From NCBI GenBank assembly GCA_934691935.1, contig CAKUTH010000002.1:357325-421324 (forward strand): a DNA stretch of 64,000 nt, in the 5' to 3' direction. The translations under genes and the position numbers were made by a program. Below the pieces are notes generated by a model that saw only the letters and a list, made by a program, of their open reading frames with translations, did no database searches and had not been told where the DNA came from. This document shows positions 18,392 through 27,907 of the stretch, piece by piece (positions within the stretch are counted from its first letter, which is position 1; every line of letters begins with the position of its first letter). This stretch comes from an uncultured Candidatus Melainabacteria bacterium (lineage in GTDB: Bacteria; Cyanobacteriota; Vampirovibrionia; Gastranaerophilales; Gastranaerophilaceae).

Positions 18392-19135
18392 CAAAGTTAC
18401 ATCCTTGTACACCCCTGGTTTGAATACTTGCATCATTTCGTTTCGAACTCTTTCGTGTGCTTGTTCTGGTGACATTTTCCAGTTTGTCGGGCATGTTGAA
18501 AGAATTTCTACAAACCCAAAACCAAGTCCTTGAATTTGTACTTCAAAGGCCTTTTTGATTGCTTGTTTTGCTTTTCTGATGTTTGCAACAGTATCTAATG
18601 ACACTCTGGCAGAAAAAGCTGTACCATCGCACAAAGCAATGTGTTCGGCAATTTTTATCGGATAACCGTAGTATTCAAGATTTCTACCTGTTGGAGATGT
18701 GGTTGTTTTTTGCCCTAAAAGTGTTGTTGGTCCGAGCTGACCGCCTGTCATGCCATAAGTTGTGTTATTTATACAAATAGCTGAAAGATTTTCGCCTCTC
18801 AATGCCGAATGCATACTTTCTGCAAGTCCGATTGATGCAAAATCGCCGTCACCTTGATATGTGAAAACGAATTTGTCAGGTCTTGCTCTTTTTACTCCTG
18901 TTGCCACAGCCAAAGCTCTGCCGTGAGGTGCTTCTATTGAATCAACATTCAAAAAGTCATACGACGTAACTGAACAGCCGATAGATGCTGCTAGTATAGT
19001 TTTTTCTTTCAAATTTAGTTCATCAAGAACTTCTGCCACAAGTCTTATCGCAACTCCATGGTCACATCCAGGGCAGAAGGAGTATTTTGTATTTTCTCTT
19101 AATGAGTCTGGTATCTTAAAAACTTGTGTTGCCAT
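18383..19135 (-). CDS. 2-oxoacid:ferredoxin oxidoreductase, beta subunit (thiamine-pyrophosphate binding)
   Basis: A 250-residue beta subunit. The sequence has SFCPGCDHGVAIRL near the N-terminus, SIGCSVTSYDFL, the TPP/metal motif GDGDFASIGL with downstream NNTTYGMTGGQ, and the conserved APHGRALAVATGVK. The Cys residues near the start may ligate an Fe-S cluster. The start codon overlaps the alpha stop (TAATG). The final residues and stop codon lie in an octamer repeat arm. Confidence 0.95.
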   Translation of the reverse strand: MATQVFKIPDSLRENTKYSFCPGCDHGVAIRLVAEVLDELNLKEKTILAASIGCSVTSYDFLNVDSIEAPHGRALAVATGVKRARPDKFVFTYQGDGDFASIGLAESMHSALRGENLSAICINNTTYGMTGGQLGPTTLLGQKTTTSPTGRNLEYYGYPIKIAEHIALCDGTAFSARVSLDTVANIRKAKQAIKKAFEVQIQGLGFGFVEILSTCPTNWKMSPEQAHERVRNEMMQVFKPGVYKDVTLSK

Positions 19136-20199
19136 TATTGCACCTCAATTCTTGAAACAATTTCATCAGCAGATGGCGGAGCACCAACACCTTTGTTAAT
19201 AAGCTCTACAGGGCATGCTCCGTTAACGGCAAGTCTTACATCGTTAACCATTTGTCCCATGTTTACCTCTACTGTTACTATTTTTTTAACTTTTTTAGAA
19301 AGTTCAGCCAATCTCTTTGATGGGAATGGGAATAAAGTAATTGGTCTGAAAAATCCTGCTTTAATTCCTTTTGCACGAAGTTTTTTCATTGCTGTTTTGA
19401 CGTTTCTTGATGTACTTCCAAAACTTACAAATACAATATCAGCGTCATCTGTATTAATTTCTTCCCATTCTGTTTCGTTTTCTTCAATAGCTTTGTATTT
19501 AGCGAACAACTTTTTGTCTAAAAATTCACATTGCTTGTCTGCTAAAGGTGCGTATGAACGAATAATTCTACCATTTCGACCTTTTGCACCAGTTAAAGCC
19601 CAATCTGAATTGTCGATTTCAGGGTATGGGTATTTGCCAAACTCTACAGGTTCCATCATTTGTCCCAAAAGTCCGTCAGCTAACAAAACTGTTGGATTTT
19701 TGTATTTGTGAGCAAGATAGAATGCTTTGTAAGTCAAATCCACACATTCTTGAACAGTAGATGGTGCAAGGACAATCAATTTGTAATCTCCATTTCCGCC
19801 ACCTTTTGTGGATTGGAAATAATCTCCTTGTGAAGGATAAATGTTACCAAGCCCTGGACCGCCTCTCATAACGCTTACTAAAACAACTGGTAATTCATCC
19901 GCTGTTGCGTAAGACAACGCTTCTTGCATTAACGATACCGCACAAGAGGATGACGAGGTCATGGCTTTTGCACCTGTAGAGCAAGCTCCGAGAACCATAT
20001 TAATCGCAGCAAGTTCACTTTCAGCCGAAACATAAGCTCGTTTTAGTTCTTGCATTTTGCCACTCATAAATTCACCGATTTCACTTTGCGGAGTAATCGG
20101 ATAGCCAAAATAACATTCGCAACCTGCAATTACGGCAGCATTCGCGATTGCATAATTACCTTTTGTTAAAACTTTTTTATTTGTTATACATTCAACCAT
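19135..20199 (-). CDS. 2-oxoacid:ferredoxin oxidoreductase, alpha subunit (VorB/KorA-like)
   Basis: A 354-residue alpha subunit. GNYAIANAAVIAGCECYFGYPITPQSEI, split here as GNYAIANAAVIAGC and FGYPITPQSEI, with MTSSSSCAVSLMQEALSYA and MRGGPGLGNIYPSQGDYFQ, closely follow the 3-methyl-2-oxobutanoate type (VorB) of the family. The substrate, whether a branched-chain oxoacid or 2-oxoglutarate, cannot be settled by eye. It shares a TAATG junction with the beta subunit and follows the ferredoxin-like delta subunit by 57 bp. Confidence 0.94.
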   Translation of the reverse strand: MVECITNKKVLTKGNYAIANAAVIAGCECYFGYPITPQSEIGEFMSGKMQELKRAYVSAESELAAINMVLGACSTGAKAMTSSSSCAVSLMQEALSYATADELPVVLVSVMRGGPGLGNIYPSQGDYFQSTKGGGNGDYKLIVLAPSTVQECVDLTYKAFYLAHKYKNPTVLLADGLLGQMMEPVEFGKYPYPEIDNSDWALTGAKGRNGRIIRSYAPLADKQCEFLDKKLFAKYKAIEENETEWEEINTDDADIVFVSFGSTSRNVKTAMKKLRAKGIKAGFFRPITLFPFPSKRLAELSKKVKKIVTVEVNMGQMVNDVRLAVNGACPVELINKGVGAPPSADEIVSRIEVQ

Positions 20200-20256
20200 T
20201 TCTTATCCTTTATAAATCATTGCCATATCAATAAACTTTTGAGATATGGTACTAGT

Positions 20257-20469
20257 TTAGCCCTTAAAAACTTCCGTAATCGCCAAATCAGGACATCTTG
20301 TTGCGCACATTGCGCACCCCAAGCATTCATTATTTGGGTCGTTAAATTCTACAACATGGTTTCCAAGGCTGTTAGTCTTATCGCTAATCTTAAGTAATCC
20401 CTTTGGGCATTCGCTTATACATAGATAGCATGCTTTACATTTGTTTTCGTTAATAGTTATATAGCTCAT
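20257..20469 (-). CDS. 2-oxoacid:ferredoxin oxidoreductase, delta subunit (2x[4Fe-4S] ferredoxin)
   Basis: A 70-residue ferredoxin-like subunit with two CxxCxxCxxxCP-type clusters: CKACYLCISECPKG and CLGCAMCATRCPDLA. It carries electrons from the catalytic subunits to soluble ferredoxin. The start at 20469 is chosen because GGGGAT precedes it; an ATG 7 codons upstream lies directly beside a TATAAT -10 box and would be at or before the transcription start. It is the first gene of the operon, divergent from the coiled-coil gene. Confidence 0.9.
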   Translation of the reverse strand: MSYITINENKCKACYLCISECPKGLLKISDKTNSLGNHVVEFNDPNNECLGCAMCATRCPDLAITEVFKG

Positions 20470-20623
20470 CTTAAAATCCCCTATACCCATATATTATAAC
20501 ACCGAAATTTAACTCAAGCACGATAATCTTTACAATTGTAATATAATATCTTAACAGATTGCAAAGTTTGCCATTGTTCTGTTAGAATAAAAGGGGATAT
20601 TTTTAAGAAAGAGAAACAAAATT

Positions 20624-23600
20624 ATGCAAACAGAAATTGCTGAAATGTTAAATAAAATGCAAGAAGATTATAAGGCTAATGTCGAAAAATTTGAACTTGT
20701 TCTATCGACAATAACAACCAAACTTGAAGCTATGGAACAAGACAACGAAGCTGTTGAGCTTGTTAGGTTTTATATAGCTGAATTAAAGAAAGTTGTTGAA
20801 GATAAATTTAGTGCATCTATGATAAAGTATGATGCTTTTGAAACTTTACTTGACGGCATTATTTCAACACAATCCCAATTAGCAAAAACATCTGAATTGA
20901 AAGATTTGTTTAATGTGTTTAAAGCACACAACGAGGCTTTGTTAACTGAAATTTCAAGCCAAAAAGATTTGATAGAAAGTTTAGATAGCAAAGTTAAAAA
21001 AGTTGATGAAAAATGCTTTGAAAAAGATGAATTGACAGGTTTGATAAACGATGTTTCCTTTGATTTGTCTGTATTAGGTGAAAATATCCAAAAATCGTTT
21101 GCTCAAATAGAAGAAAATATCCAAAAAATTGATGTTACAGAACAGTTGGTTGGTTTTGGTTCAACATTGGATGATTTAAAAAAGACAATTTCTGAATTGC
21201 CTGAATATAATCAGGAGTTTGAAAACCTTGAAAAAAGATTAAATACCGTTGTAACAGAAAGTGAATTTGTTGGGTTTAAAACCGATTTGGCTGATTTTAT
21301 TCAAAAAATCATTGATAATTCGGCGGTTTTAAATACTGAAATCGTTGAAAATGCAGAGAAAATAATTAATTTGCTTAATAGCATTGACTATTCTGACCTC
21401 AAAAAAGAATTGGGTGAGATTAAGGAAAGTTTAGAAAATTCAAAACCGATTGATTATTCAGAAAATTTCGATAAAATTTTATCAAGCTATGATGATTTGG
21501 CTGGTAAGAATGATGTTTTGTCCGACAATTTGGAAGAAAAGTTTGCAAATATAAAAGAATTAGTTTTGTCCTTAGATAATTCATCGGCTATAAAACATCA
21601 GTTTGAAAACTTTGAAAGAGCGTTTCAACAAATTGTCACGGCAGATGAGTTTATGCATTTGAAATCGGAATTGGCTGAATTTATAGAAAAAATTGTCGAT
21701 AATTCTACTGTTTTGTATGAAAATTCAAACGCTTTGAAAGACCAATTGACCGAAAATGTCGAAAAGATAAACGAAATTTTGGCAAGTTTATCAACCGATG
21801 TTGAACAATTGAAAAACCTTTCAGACAACAAGTCCGCAGAAATCGTAGACAGTGTTAACGCTTGTGTAAATTTGGCAGTTGAAAAATTGGATTCATCTTC
21901 CGAATTGAATTTTGGTGATTTGAAAAAATCAGTTGAAAAAGTAATTGAAGAAATTGCGGATGTAAAAGAGGATTTGGCACAAAAGAATGATACAAATGCT
22001 TACAATATTTCGACAGGATTTGATAATATAAACATATCACTCGGAAACCTTTTGTCAGAAATAAGTTCTTTGCACGAAACTGAAGAAAGCATATCTGCAG
22101 TTGACGAAAAAATATCAAGATTAAATGATATTCAGTCTGCGCTAACATCAGATTTGTCGATTAAACAAGAGGAAATTGTAAACTGTATAAATGTTGCGAG
22201 CGAAACTGCTCAAGCTAATACAAAAACAATTCTTGAAAATGTTGATGACTTAAAATCTAATATATCGGAAGGTTTGGATGCCCTAAAATCGAACCTGAAT
22301 GATTTAGAAGCAACAATTAATTCAGCACAAGAAGCTGGTGATGAAAAATTGACGCAAAAACTTGTTGATTTAGAGGCAAGTTTGGTTCAAAGCACAAATG
22401 AATATGAACAAAAAATGGAACTTTTGCAATCAAAGATTACTGAATTTGCACATATTGTAGAAAATAGCAATTCTGATACCGAAGGCAAAATCGCATCGTC
22501 ATTAGACGAAATTTCATCTGTCAAATCTGAATTGATTGCGTTGAATGATAATCTTAAATCATCACAACTTGCAAGTGATGAAAAATTTAGCAATATAATT
22601 TCCGTTATTGAAACAAGTGTTGAAAATTTAGTTGCAAATGTTAATGATTTAAGTGAAAACATCAAAGATGGTGTAAATTCTTCATTCAAAGAAAATGTTT
22701 TTGCAATTGAAGAAAGATTTGACGGCTTGGTCGAAATTCTTAATGAAATAAAAAAACAAGATGCGCCAGATAATTCTGATTTAATTCAAGAGATTGAAGA
22801 TAAAATAACAGCATTAAAAGACGAGTTGGAACTTGTAAACTCTGATATTGCCAACGCCTTGGAATGCAAAGCTGAAGAAATTATAAGGAATTTGGAGCCG
22901 ATAAAAACTGGGTTTGAAGAATTTGTTGGTTTTGATTACGAAAAAATTCTAAGTGATTTGAAATCTCAATTAGAACTTTCATTTATGAATTTTAGTGTTG
23001 ACATAAACAGTGAGTTTGCGTCGAATTCTCAAACAATCACAAAATTAGAACAAGCATATAAAGAAACCTTTAACAAACTTTCTGCTGTGGAAGAATGTGT
23101 TAACGAAAAAATCCAAAATAATATTGAACTGTTAAAAATTGAGATTGAAACCGCAGTAAAGGATATTAAATCAAATTTTGGGGACAAATTTGAGAATAAT
23201 TTTGATGAACTGAAAAATCACTTTGATGTAGCGTTGAATAATGCTAATATTGAAGGTTCTATCAAGAATTTGAAAGATGATTTTGGAAGTAAATTAGAGG
23301 ATTTTGATAGCAAAATTGATATTTTTGGTGACAAGATTAGCGACATTGACAACAAATTTGACGATTTTGATAACAAAATTCAAAACCTAAATTTTGATGA
23401 TAGCTTTGAAAAATTGCACGATAAGTTGGTTAATAATTTTGATAATTTATCTTCAACAGAAGCCAAGGTTTCTGGCATGATTGATGCTTTGCACCAAAAA
23501 GTCGACGCGATTGCGTCTGATTCTTCCGACTTGGATATTTTGGATGAAATTGATAATATTAAAGACATAATTTTTGAGCAACGAAAATTCTTTGAAGTTG

Positions 23601-24625
23601 CATCGGATGAAAAAGCTAATGCAATCGACAAATATTTGAAAGATGTATTGCTAAAACTTGATAATGTTGATTTAGAAAAAAATTCTGAAGATATTAAAGA
23701 ATCAATATTGAATGTACTTGTTTCTTTGTTCGATCAAATTTCATTTGTAGAAGAAACCGAAGAAATTAAAGATTTTGTGGAAGAAAAAACAGATGAAATT
23801 AATCAGCATTTGGTAGAAGTAAGAAATCAATTGAAGCAATTAACTTCTCCTGGAGATGATTTTGATTATGTTTACACGCTCCAAGATGTGGAATCAGATA
23901 TTGCAAAATTGCGATTAGCTATCAAAAATATTTCTGGCAGTGATTTTAGTGATATTACTGATGAAATGAAAAAGATTGCTGATGCTGTTGATGGTTTGGA
24001 AAATTCATTAACGCAAGAGCAAACTTTGGATTTAAAAAGTGATATTGAAAAACTTAGTGAAGATATTGTCAGCATAAGTTCTCGAACAAACAAGTTGATA
24101 CTGAATTCCGATGAATCTAGTAAAACATTACAAGATGGTCTAAACAACTTTGGCAATGTTGTTCAAAAACTTGAAGATAGAATTAGTTACCTTGATAATA
24201 CTGAGATAAACGAAAGAATTGAACGCAAAATTGATGACGTGCATTCTCTTGTCGTTGAGGCAGACAGTGTTAATAAAGTTTCGCGTCAAGTTATGATGTA
24301 TCTTGGTGAATGGATTGATTCTGCAAGCGAAAAACTCTCATTGATTACTGAAAAGACATCTGAAATTGATAATATAAAAGAAAGTATTCAAGAATTAAGA
24401 GAAACAGTTCCAGAAAAAACAACTATTCTGGACGATATTGAACGTAAATTTGAGCAACAAGAAGAAAGAATTGACAGACTAGAAATGGGATTGGACAAAA
24501 TTCTTTCGATGTTGGAAGAAAAAGATGATACAATATTGGAAAGAAAAGTGGATAAAATTGAAAAAATGTTATCCGCCCTTGGTACAAATATAGAAAAGCT
24601 AACATCTTATGTTGATGAAGAATAA
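20624..24625 (+). CDS. Giant acidic coiled-coil protein (1333 residues)
   Basis: I do not recognise a named family. Almost the whole sequence is predicted coiled coil by its heptad spacing of Leu/Ile/Val, rich in Glu, Asp, Lys and Asn, and lacking signal peptide and membrane segments. Two similar segments of about 55 residues begin near residues 198 and 327 (FENLEKRLNTVVTESEF and FENFERAFQQIVTADEF), about 129 residues apart, so part of it arose by tandem duplication. The C-terminus (VSRQVMMYLGEWIDSA, then repeated ERKVDKIEKMLSALG-like helices) looks less repetitive and may be the conserved functional end. It overlaps the start of the GlcD-like gene by 17 bases, so the two are translated together. 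A cytoskeletal or chromosome-structuring role is possible but unproven. Confidence 0.8.
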   Translation: MQTEIAEMLNKMQEDYKANVEKFELVLSTITTKLEAMEQDNEAVELVRFYIAELKKVVEDKFSASMIKYDAFETLLDGIISTQSQLAKTSELKDLFNVFKAHNEALLTEISSQKDLIESLDSKVKKVDEKCFEKDELTGLINDVSFDLSVLGENIQKSFAQIEENIQKIDVTEQLVGFGSTLDDLKKTISELPEYNQEFENLEKRLNTVVTESEFVGFKTDLADFIQKIIDNSAVLNTEIVENAEKIINLLNSIDYSDLKKELGEIKESLENSKPIDYSENFDKILSSYDDLAGKNDVLSDNLEEKFANIKELVLSLDNSSAIKHQFENFERAFQQIVTADEFMHLKSELAEFIEKIVDNSTVLYENSNALKDQLTENVEKINEILASLSTDVEQLKNLSDNKSAEIVDSVNACVNLAVEKLDSSSELNFGDLKKSVEKVIEEIADVKEDLAQKNDTNAYNISTGFDNINISLGNLLSEISSLHETEESISAVDEKISRLNDIQSALTSDLSIKQEEIVNCINVASETAQANTKTILENVDDLKSNISEGLDALKSNLNDLEATINSAQEAGDEKLTQKLVDLEASLVQSTNEYEQKMELLQSKITEFAHIVENSNSDTEGKIASSLDEISSVKSELIALNDNLKSSQLASDEKFSNIISVIETSVENLVANVNDLSENIKDGVNSSFKENVFAIEERFDGLVEILNEIKKQDAPDNSDLIQEIEDKITALKDELELVNSDIANALECKAEEIIRNLEPIKTGFEEFVGFDYEKILSDLKSQLELSFMNFSVDINSEFASNSQTITKLEQAYKETFNKLSAVEECVNEKIQNNIELLKIEIETAVKDIKSNFGDKFENNFDELKNHFDVALNNANIEGSIKNLKDDFGSKLEDFDSKIDIFGDKISDIDNKFDDFDNKIQNLNFDDSFEKLHDKLVNNFDNLSSTEAKVSGMIDALHQKVDAIASDSSDLDILDEIDNIKDIIFEQRKFFEVASDEKANAIDKYLKDVLLKLDNVDLEKNSEDIKESILNVLVSLFDQISFVEETEEIKDFVEEKTDEINQHLVEVRNQLKQLTSPGDDFDYVYTLQDVESDIAKLRLAIKNISGSDFSDITDEMKKIADAVDGLENSLTQEQTLDLKSDIEKLSEDIVSISSRTNKLILNSDESSKTLQDGLNNFGNVVQKLEDRISYLDNTEINERIERKIDDVHSLVVEADSVNKVSRQVMMYLGEWIDSASEKLSLITEKTSEIDNIKESIQELRETVPEKTTILDDIERKFEQQEERIDRLEMGLDKILSMLEEKDDTILERKVDKIEKMLSALGTNIEKLTSYVDEE

Positions 24626-25994
24626 GAACAAATTAATATCAGATTTAAAAAAGGATTTACCCTGCGTTTTAGGCACATTAGAAGAATGTTATGCCTACTC
24701 TCAAGATGCATCAAATCAACGTGAAATCAAAGGTTTGCCTGATGCGGTTGTGTTTGTTGAAACAATTGAACAAGTGCAAAAAGTTGTAAAAGTTGCTAAC
24801 AAATATCAAACTCCAATAATCTGTCGCGGTGCTGGTACTAATGTCGTTGGGGCTTGTTTGTGCGAACACGGCGGGATTGTTTTGAATTTTTCTAAGATGA
24901 ATAAGATTTTGGAAATTTCTCCAGAAAATATGACCGCAATTGTACAACCTGGGGTGGTTTTAGGTGATTTGCAACGTGAAGTAGAGAAATTGGGTTTGTT
25001 TTATCCGCCTGATCCGTCAAACCTTGCTGTTTCTACAATTGGTGGAAGTATTGCGCAAAATTCAGCAGGTGCAAAATCCTTTAAATACGGAACTACTAGG
25101 GATTATGTAATTGATTTGAAAGTAGTAACGGCGAATGGTGAAATTTTACAGACTGGTGCAAATACCATAAAAAATGCAACGGGTTATAACCTTGCAAATC
25201 TTTTTGTTGGTTCAGAAGGCACTCTCGGCATTGTGGTTGAGGCGACTTTGAAACTTATTCCAATGCCAGAGAGCAAGAAAGTTCTGGGCGCATATTTTGA
25301 TACGGTTGAACAGGCTGTAAATGCAGTTAATGCAATAATTGAACAAAAAATATACCCTGCAACGATAGATTTTATGGATAAAAATGCGATTATGACTGTT
25401 GAAAAGTTTTATTCAGCAAACCTTTTAACCGATAAGGAAGCACTTTTGCTTGTTGAAATCGACGGGTTTGAATGCTCTATGGAGCATCAAGAAAACATTA
25501 TTGTGAATATACTAAAAAACAGCGAGGCTAGTGAAATTCAGGTTTCTCACAATATTGACGAATACAACAAAATTTGGACGGCAAGACATCTGTCTATGGG
25601 GGCTTGCGCGAGATTAAAACCGAATGTTACGACAGACGATGTAATCGTGCCGAGAGAAAATTTAGCAAAACTGGTTTGGGGTATTCGAGAAATCTGTGAA
25701 AAATATAATTTGACAGTGTGCATGGTTGGGCACGTAGGGGACGGAAGTGTTCATCCGCAAATCCCAATAGATTATAACGATGAAGATGAATACCAGCGTT
25801 ACAAAAAAGCAAAAGGCGAAATCTATGATTTGACCGCGAAACTCAAAGGAATTTTATCGGGCGAACACGGAATTGGCAAAGAAAAACGCGAACATATAAA
25901 CAAGGTCATCAACTCAGTCGCACTGGATTATATGCGCCAGATAAAAAAAGCCTTTGACCCGAAAAATATTTTAAACCCATATAAGATTTTTTAG
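24609..25994 (+). CDS. FAD-linked oxidase, glycolate oxidase GlcD / D-lactate dehydrogenase family
   Basis: A 461-residue flavoprotein that oxidises a 2-hydroxyacid such as glycolate or D-lactate. The FAD-binding PCMH domain is visible (TPIICRGAGTNVVGAC, PPDPSNLAVSTIGGSIAQNSAG, GTTRDYVIDLKVV, NLFVGSEGTLGIV), as is the C-terminal substrate domain with MVGHVGDGSVHPQIP and LSGEHGIGKEKREHI. There are two in-frame ATGs, 24609 and 24615, neither with a clear ribosome site, which fits translational coupling to the overlapping coiled-coil gene. No GlcE or GlcF partner adjoins it. Confidence 0.92.
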   Translation: MLMKNKNKLISDLKKDLPCVLGTLEECYAYSQDASNQREIKGLPDAVVFVETIEQVQKVVKVANKYQTPIICRGAGTNVVGACLCEHGGIVLNFSKMNKILEISPENMTAIVQPGVVLGDLQREVEKLGLFYPPDPSNLAVSTIGGSIAQNSAGAKSFKYGTTRDYVIDLKVVTANGEILQTGANTIKNATGYNLANLFVGSEGTLGIVVEATLKLIPMPESKKVLGAYFDTVEQAVNAVNAIIEQKIYPATIDFMDKNAIMTVEKFYSANLLTDKEALLLVEIDGFECSMEHQENIIVNILKNSEASEIQVSHNIDEYNKIWTARHLSMGACARLKPNVTTDDVIVPRENLAKLVWGIREICEKYNLTVCMVGHVGDGSVHPQIPIDYNDEDEYQRYKKAKGEIYDLTAKLKGILSGEHGIGKEKREHINKVINSVALDYMRQIKKAFDPKNILNPYKIF

Positions 25995-26062
25995 GACGAG
26001 ATAAAATTTAAAATTTGTAAATCTCCAATAAATAAATGATATACAGGATTAATCAAAATGGG

Positions 26063-26208
26063 TATAATATAGCCATAAGAATTAGTACTTAAAAGGCATA
26101 AAGATGTTCATAACACAACACAACACAACACAAATAGAAATCATAAAGAATTAAGATATATAACTGCAAAAATCCAGCATATAAGTTACTTATGTGCTGG
26201 ATTTTTGC
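26063..26208 (+). ncRNA. Candidate small transcript: -10 box, 16-codon mini-ORF, strong terminator
   Basis: A TATAAT (26063-26068) is followed by about 130 bp ending in a 17-bp stem with T-run (26168-26208, AAAATCCAGCA/TGCTGGATTTTT). In between is a CACAA-type tandem repeat and a possible mini-ORF, ATG at 26104 to TAA at 26154, with AAAAGG 7 bp upstream. It could be a small RNA, a leader peptide, or only the terminator of the glcD-like gene with a chance promoter. Confidence 0.4.
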
Positions 26209-26228
26209 ATTCAAAAGAAAGGAGTTTT

Positions 26229-26408
26229 ATGGAAGATAGCGTAAGTAAGTTAGGAAGTAAGGAAGTAACTAAGACTTGTCATCTTGAGCGAAGCGAAAGA
26301 TCTCAAACCCATCCTAACCTTGTCTTGAAAAGGGAAGGAACCTGCAACTATACCCTCGCCTCAAGGGGGCGAGGGATAAAGTTGCATAATATCTTACTAA
26401 CTTACTAA
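26229..26408 (+). pseudogene. 59-codon ORF reading through repeats, possibly a truncated prepilin leader
   Basis: A good ribosome site (AAAGGAG) precedes the ATG at 26229. The frame then reads an octamer array as VSKLGSKEVTK and continues through two other repeats (LERSERSQ, then the hairpin) to a stop in the opposite array. The prepilin at 63179 reads its own array in the same frame (VSKLVSKEVSK). This may be the decapitated leader of a lost prepilin, or chance. Confidence 0.3.
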
Positions 26409-26483
26409 CCTACTAACCTACTAACCTACTTACTTCCTTACATAAACTCCTTAGTGCCCTAGTGCCTTAGTATCTTAGTATCT
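26238..26483. repeat. Composite repeat element: two converging octamer arms enclosing two palindromic repeats (copy A)
   Basis: Order: forward arm (26238-26272, GTAAGTAA/GTTAGGAA units); GTCATCTTGAGCGAAGCG repeat (26277-26304); a hairpin GCAACT..CCCTCGCC/GGGCGAGGG..AGTTGC (26344-26386); reverse arm with GTTAGTAA, GGCACTAA and GATACTAA units (26393-26483). The same modules in opposite order occur at 29053-29270. Confidence 0.85.
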
Positions 26484-26513
26484 TTTTCCTTACGGACTTA
26501 CTTTTTTAAATCA

Positions 26514-26541
26514 CAAAAAAGCGGGGTTCAACCCCGCTTTT
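26514..26541 (-). terminator. Rho-independent terminator of the alcohol dehydrogenase gene
   Basis: Stem AAAAGCGGGGTT/AACCCCGCTTTT with a 2-base loop, followed by a T-run on the minus strand, 24 bp after the stop codon. Confidence 0.9.
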
Positions 26542-26564
26542 CGCACTGTATATAACATTTTATC

Positions 26565-27767
26565 CTACATAGGTTTGATTGAATTTTTATAAATTTCTTC
26601 AACCACTTTTCTGTCGTTTCCTGAAGGTGCGATGTCCAAAAGCCCTGCAAGAGAAGGTGTTGTGTAAACAAGGTCAACAAGTTTGTCGATGTCTGTCAAG
26701 CCTTCATCTTCAAGTTTTTCGGTTACGCCAACTGAGAACAACCAGTCTTGAACAAGTTTTCCTGCTTTTTCAGCTTCAGAAGCGTCGCCTTTCAATCCAT
26801 TTGCTATTGGAGCTAAAATGTCTGCCAATACGTGTGGTCTGTCTTTGTAAATCGTTTTGATTACGGCAGGTAGCAATATCGCAAGTCCCAAACCGTGTGA
26901 CAATTCAGGTTTTACAGCACTCAATGGGTGTTCAAGTGCGTGTGTGTAGTGCAACAAGCCGTTATCAAAACTTACACCGCCCATCATTGCTGCGTATGCC
27001 AAGAAGTAACGAGCTTCCAAATCATCAGGATTTTCGATTGCTTTTGGTAAATATTTTGCAACCAATTCGATTACTTGTTTTGCCAATGTAATAGAGTAAG
27101 GTGATGCAACTGTTGATGTCGCAGCTTCTATTACGTGGTTGACGGCGTCGATTGATACGTATCTTGTTTGTTTTGGTGACAATTTAGTCATTAATTGCGG
27201 ATCATCAATTGCAAACATTGGATAAATGCAATCGTATGCAATTGCAGGCTTAAAGTTCTTTTTCAAGTTTGTTACAACTGCAAATCTGTTTGTTTCAGTA
27301 CCTGTGCCGTGTGTAAGGTTAATTGAAACAACAGGAACGGCTTTGTCAGGTGTGAATGTGAAATCATAAATATCTTCAGCACATTTGTCAGGATATTCAA
27401 GCAAAATCGCAACTGATTTGCCAGCATCTGTTGGAGATCCGCCACCTATTGCAATAACTGCTTTTGCACCAAATTCTCTGGCTAATTTTGTCGCAGAATT
27501 AACGTGTTCTGTAGTTGGGTTTGGTGTAACTTCTGCAAAGTTTACATAAGCAATATCGTGGTCTTTTAATGCTTTTTCAACGTAATCCCAAGCACCTGTA
27601 GCTTTGTAAGCGTTTCTGCCTGACATAACGATTACTTTGTTAATGCCTTTTTCTTTCAATGCGTGCGCAATGTCGTCGATTTTTTTGATTGCTCCAACAC
27701 CAAAGTAAACAGTGGTTCTTGTACGGATTTCTTTGATTTCATTAATGTTAATATCTTTTTCCCACAT
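26565..27767 (-). CDS. Iron-containing alcohol dehydrogenase
   Basis: A 400-residue group III dehydrogenase that interconverts an aldehyde and an alcohol with NAD(P)H and Fe2+. Residues near 97-103 form the nucleotide-binding GGGSPTDAGK, and SINLTHGTGTETNRFAV is the family signature. The likely metal ligands are an Asp and three His in DAVNHVIEAA, the H of LLHYTHALEHPL, and the H of ELSHGLGLAILLP. GAAAGGAG lies upstream of the ATG. It is probably monocistronic, with its own terminator, and could dispose of reducing power as ethanol or another alcohol. Confidence 0.93.
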   Translation of the reverse strand: MWEKDININEIKEIRTRTTVYFGVGAIKKIDDIAHALKEKGINKVIVMSGRNAYKATGAWDYVEKALKDHDIAYVNFAEVTPNPTTEHVNSATKLAREFGAKAVIAIGGGSPTDAGKSVAILLEYPDKCAEDIYDFTFTPDKAVPVVSINLTHGTGTETNRFAVVTNLKKNFKPAIAYDCIYPMFAIDDPQLMTKLSPKQTRYVSIDAVNHVIEAATSTVASPYSITLAKQVIELVAKYLPKAIENPDDLEARYFLAYAAMMGGVSFDNGLLHYTHALEHPLSAVKPELSHGLGLAILLPAVIKTIYKDRPHVLADILAPIANGLKGDASEAEKAGKLVQDWLFSVGVTEKLEDEGLTDIDKLVDLVYTTPSLAGLLDIAPSGNDRKVVEEIYKNSIKPM

Positions 27768-27907
27768 AATAAACTCTCCTTTCTCATAGTACCTTCTATA
27801 TAATCAATTATATAAAACGGAAATTTAAAAATTTCAAGCAAAAATATGATTTTTATTTTTAGTATATATCTTATCATATTTTGATAGGTAAAAGTAGGAG
27901 AAATTAT

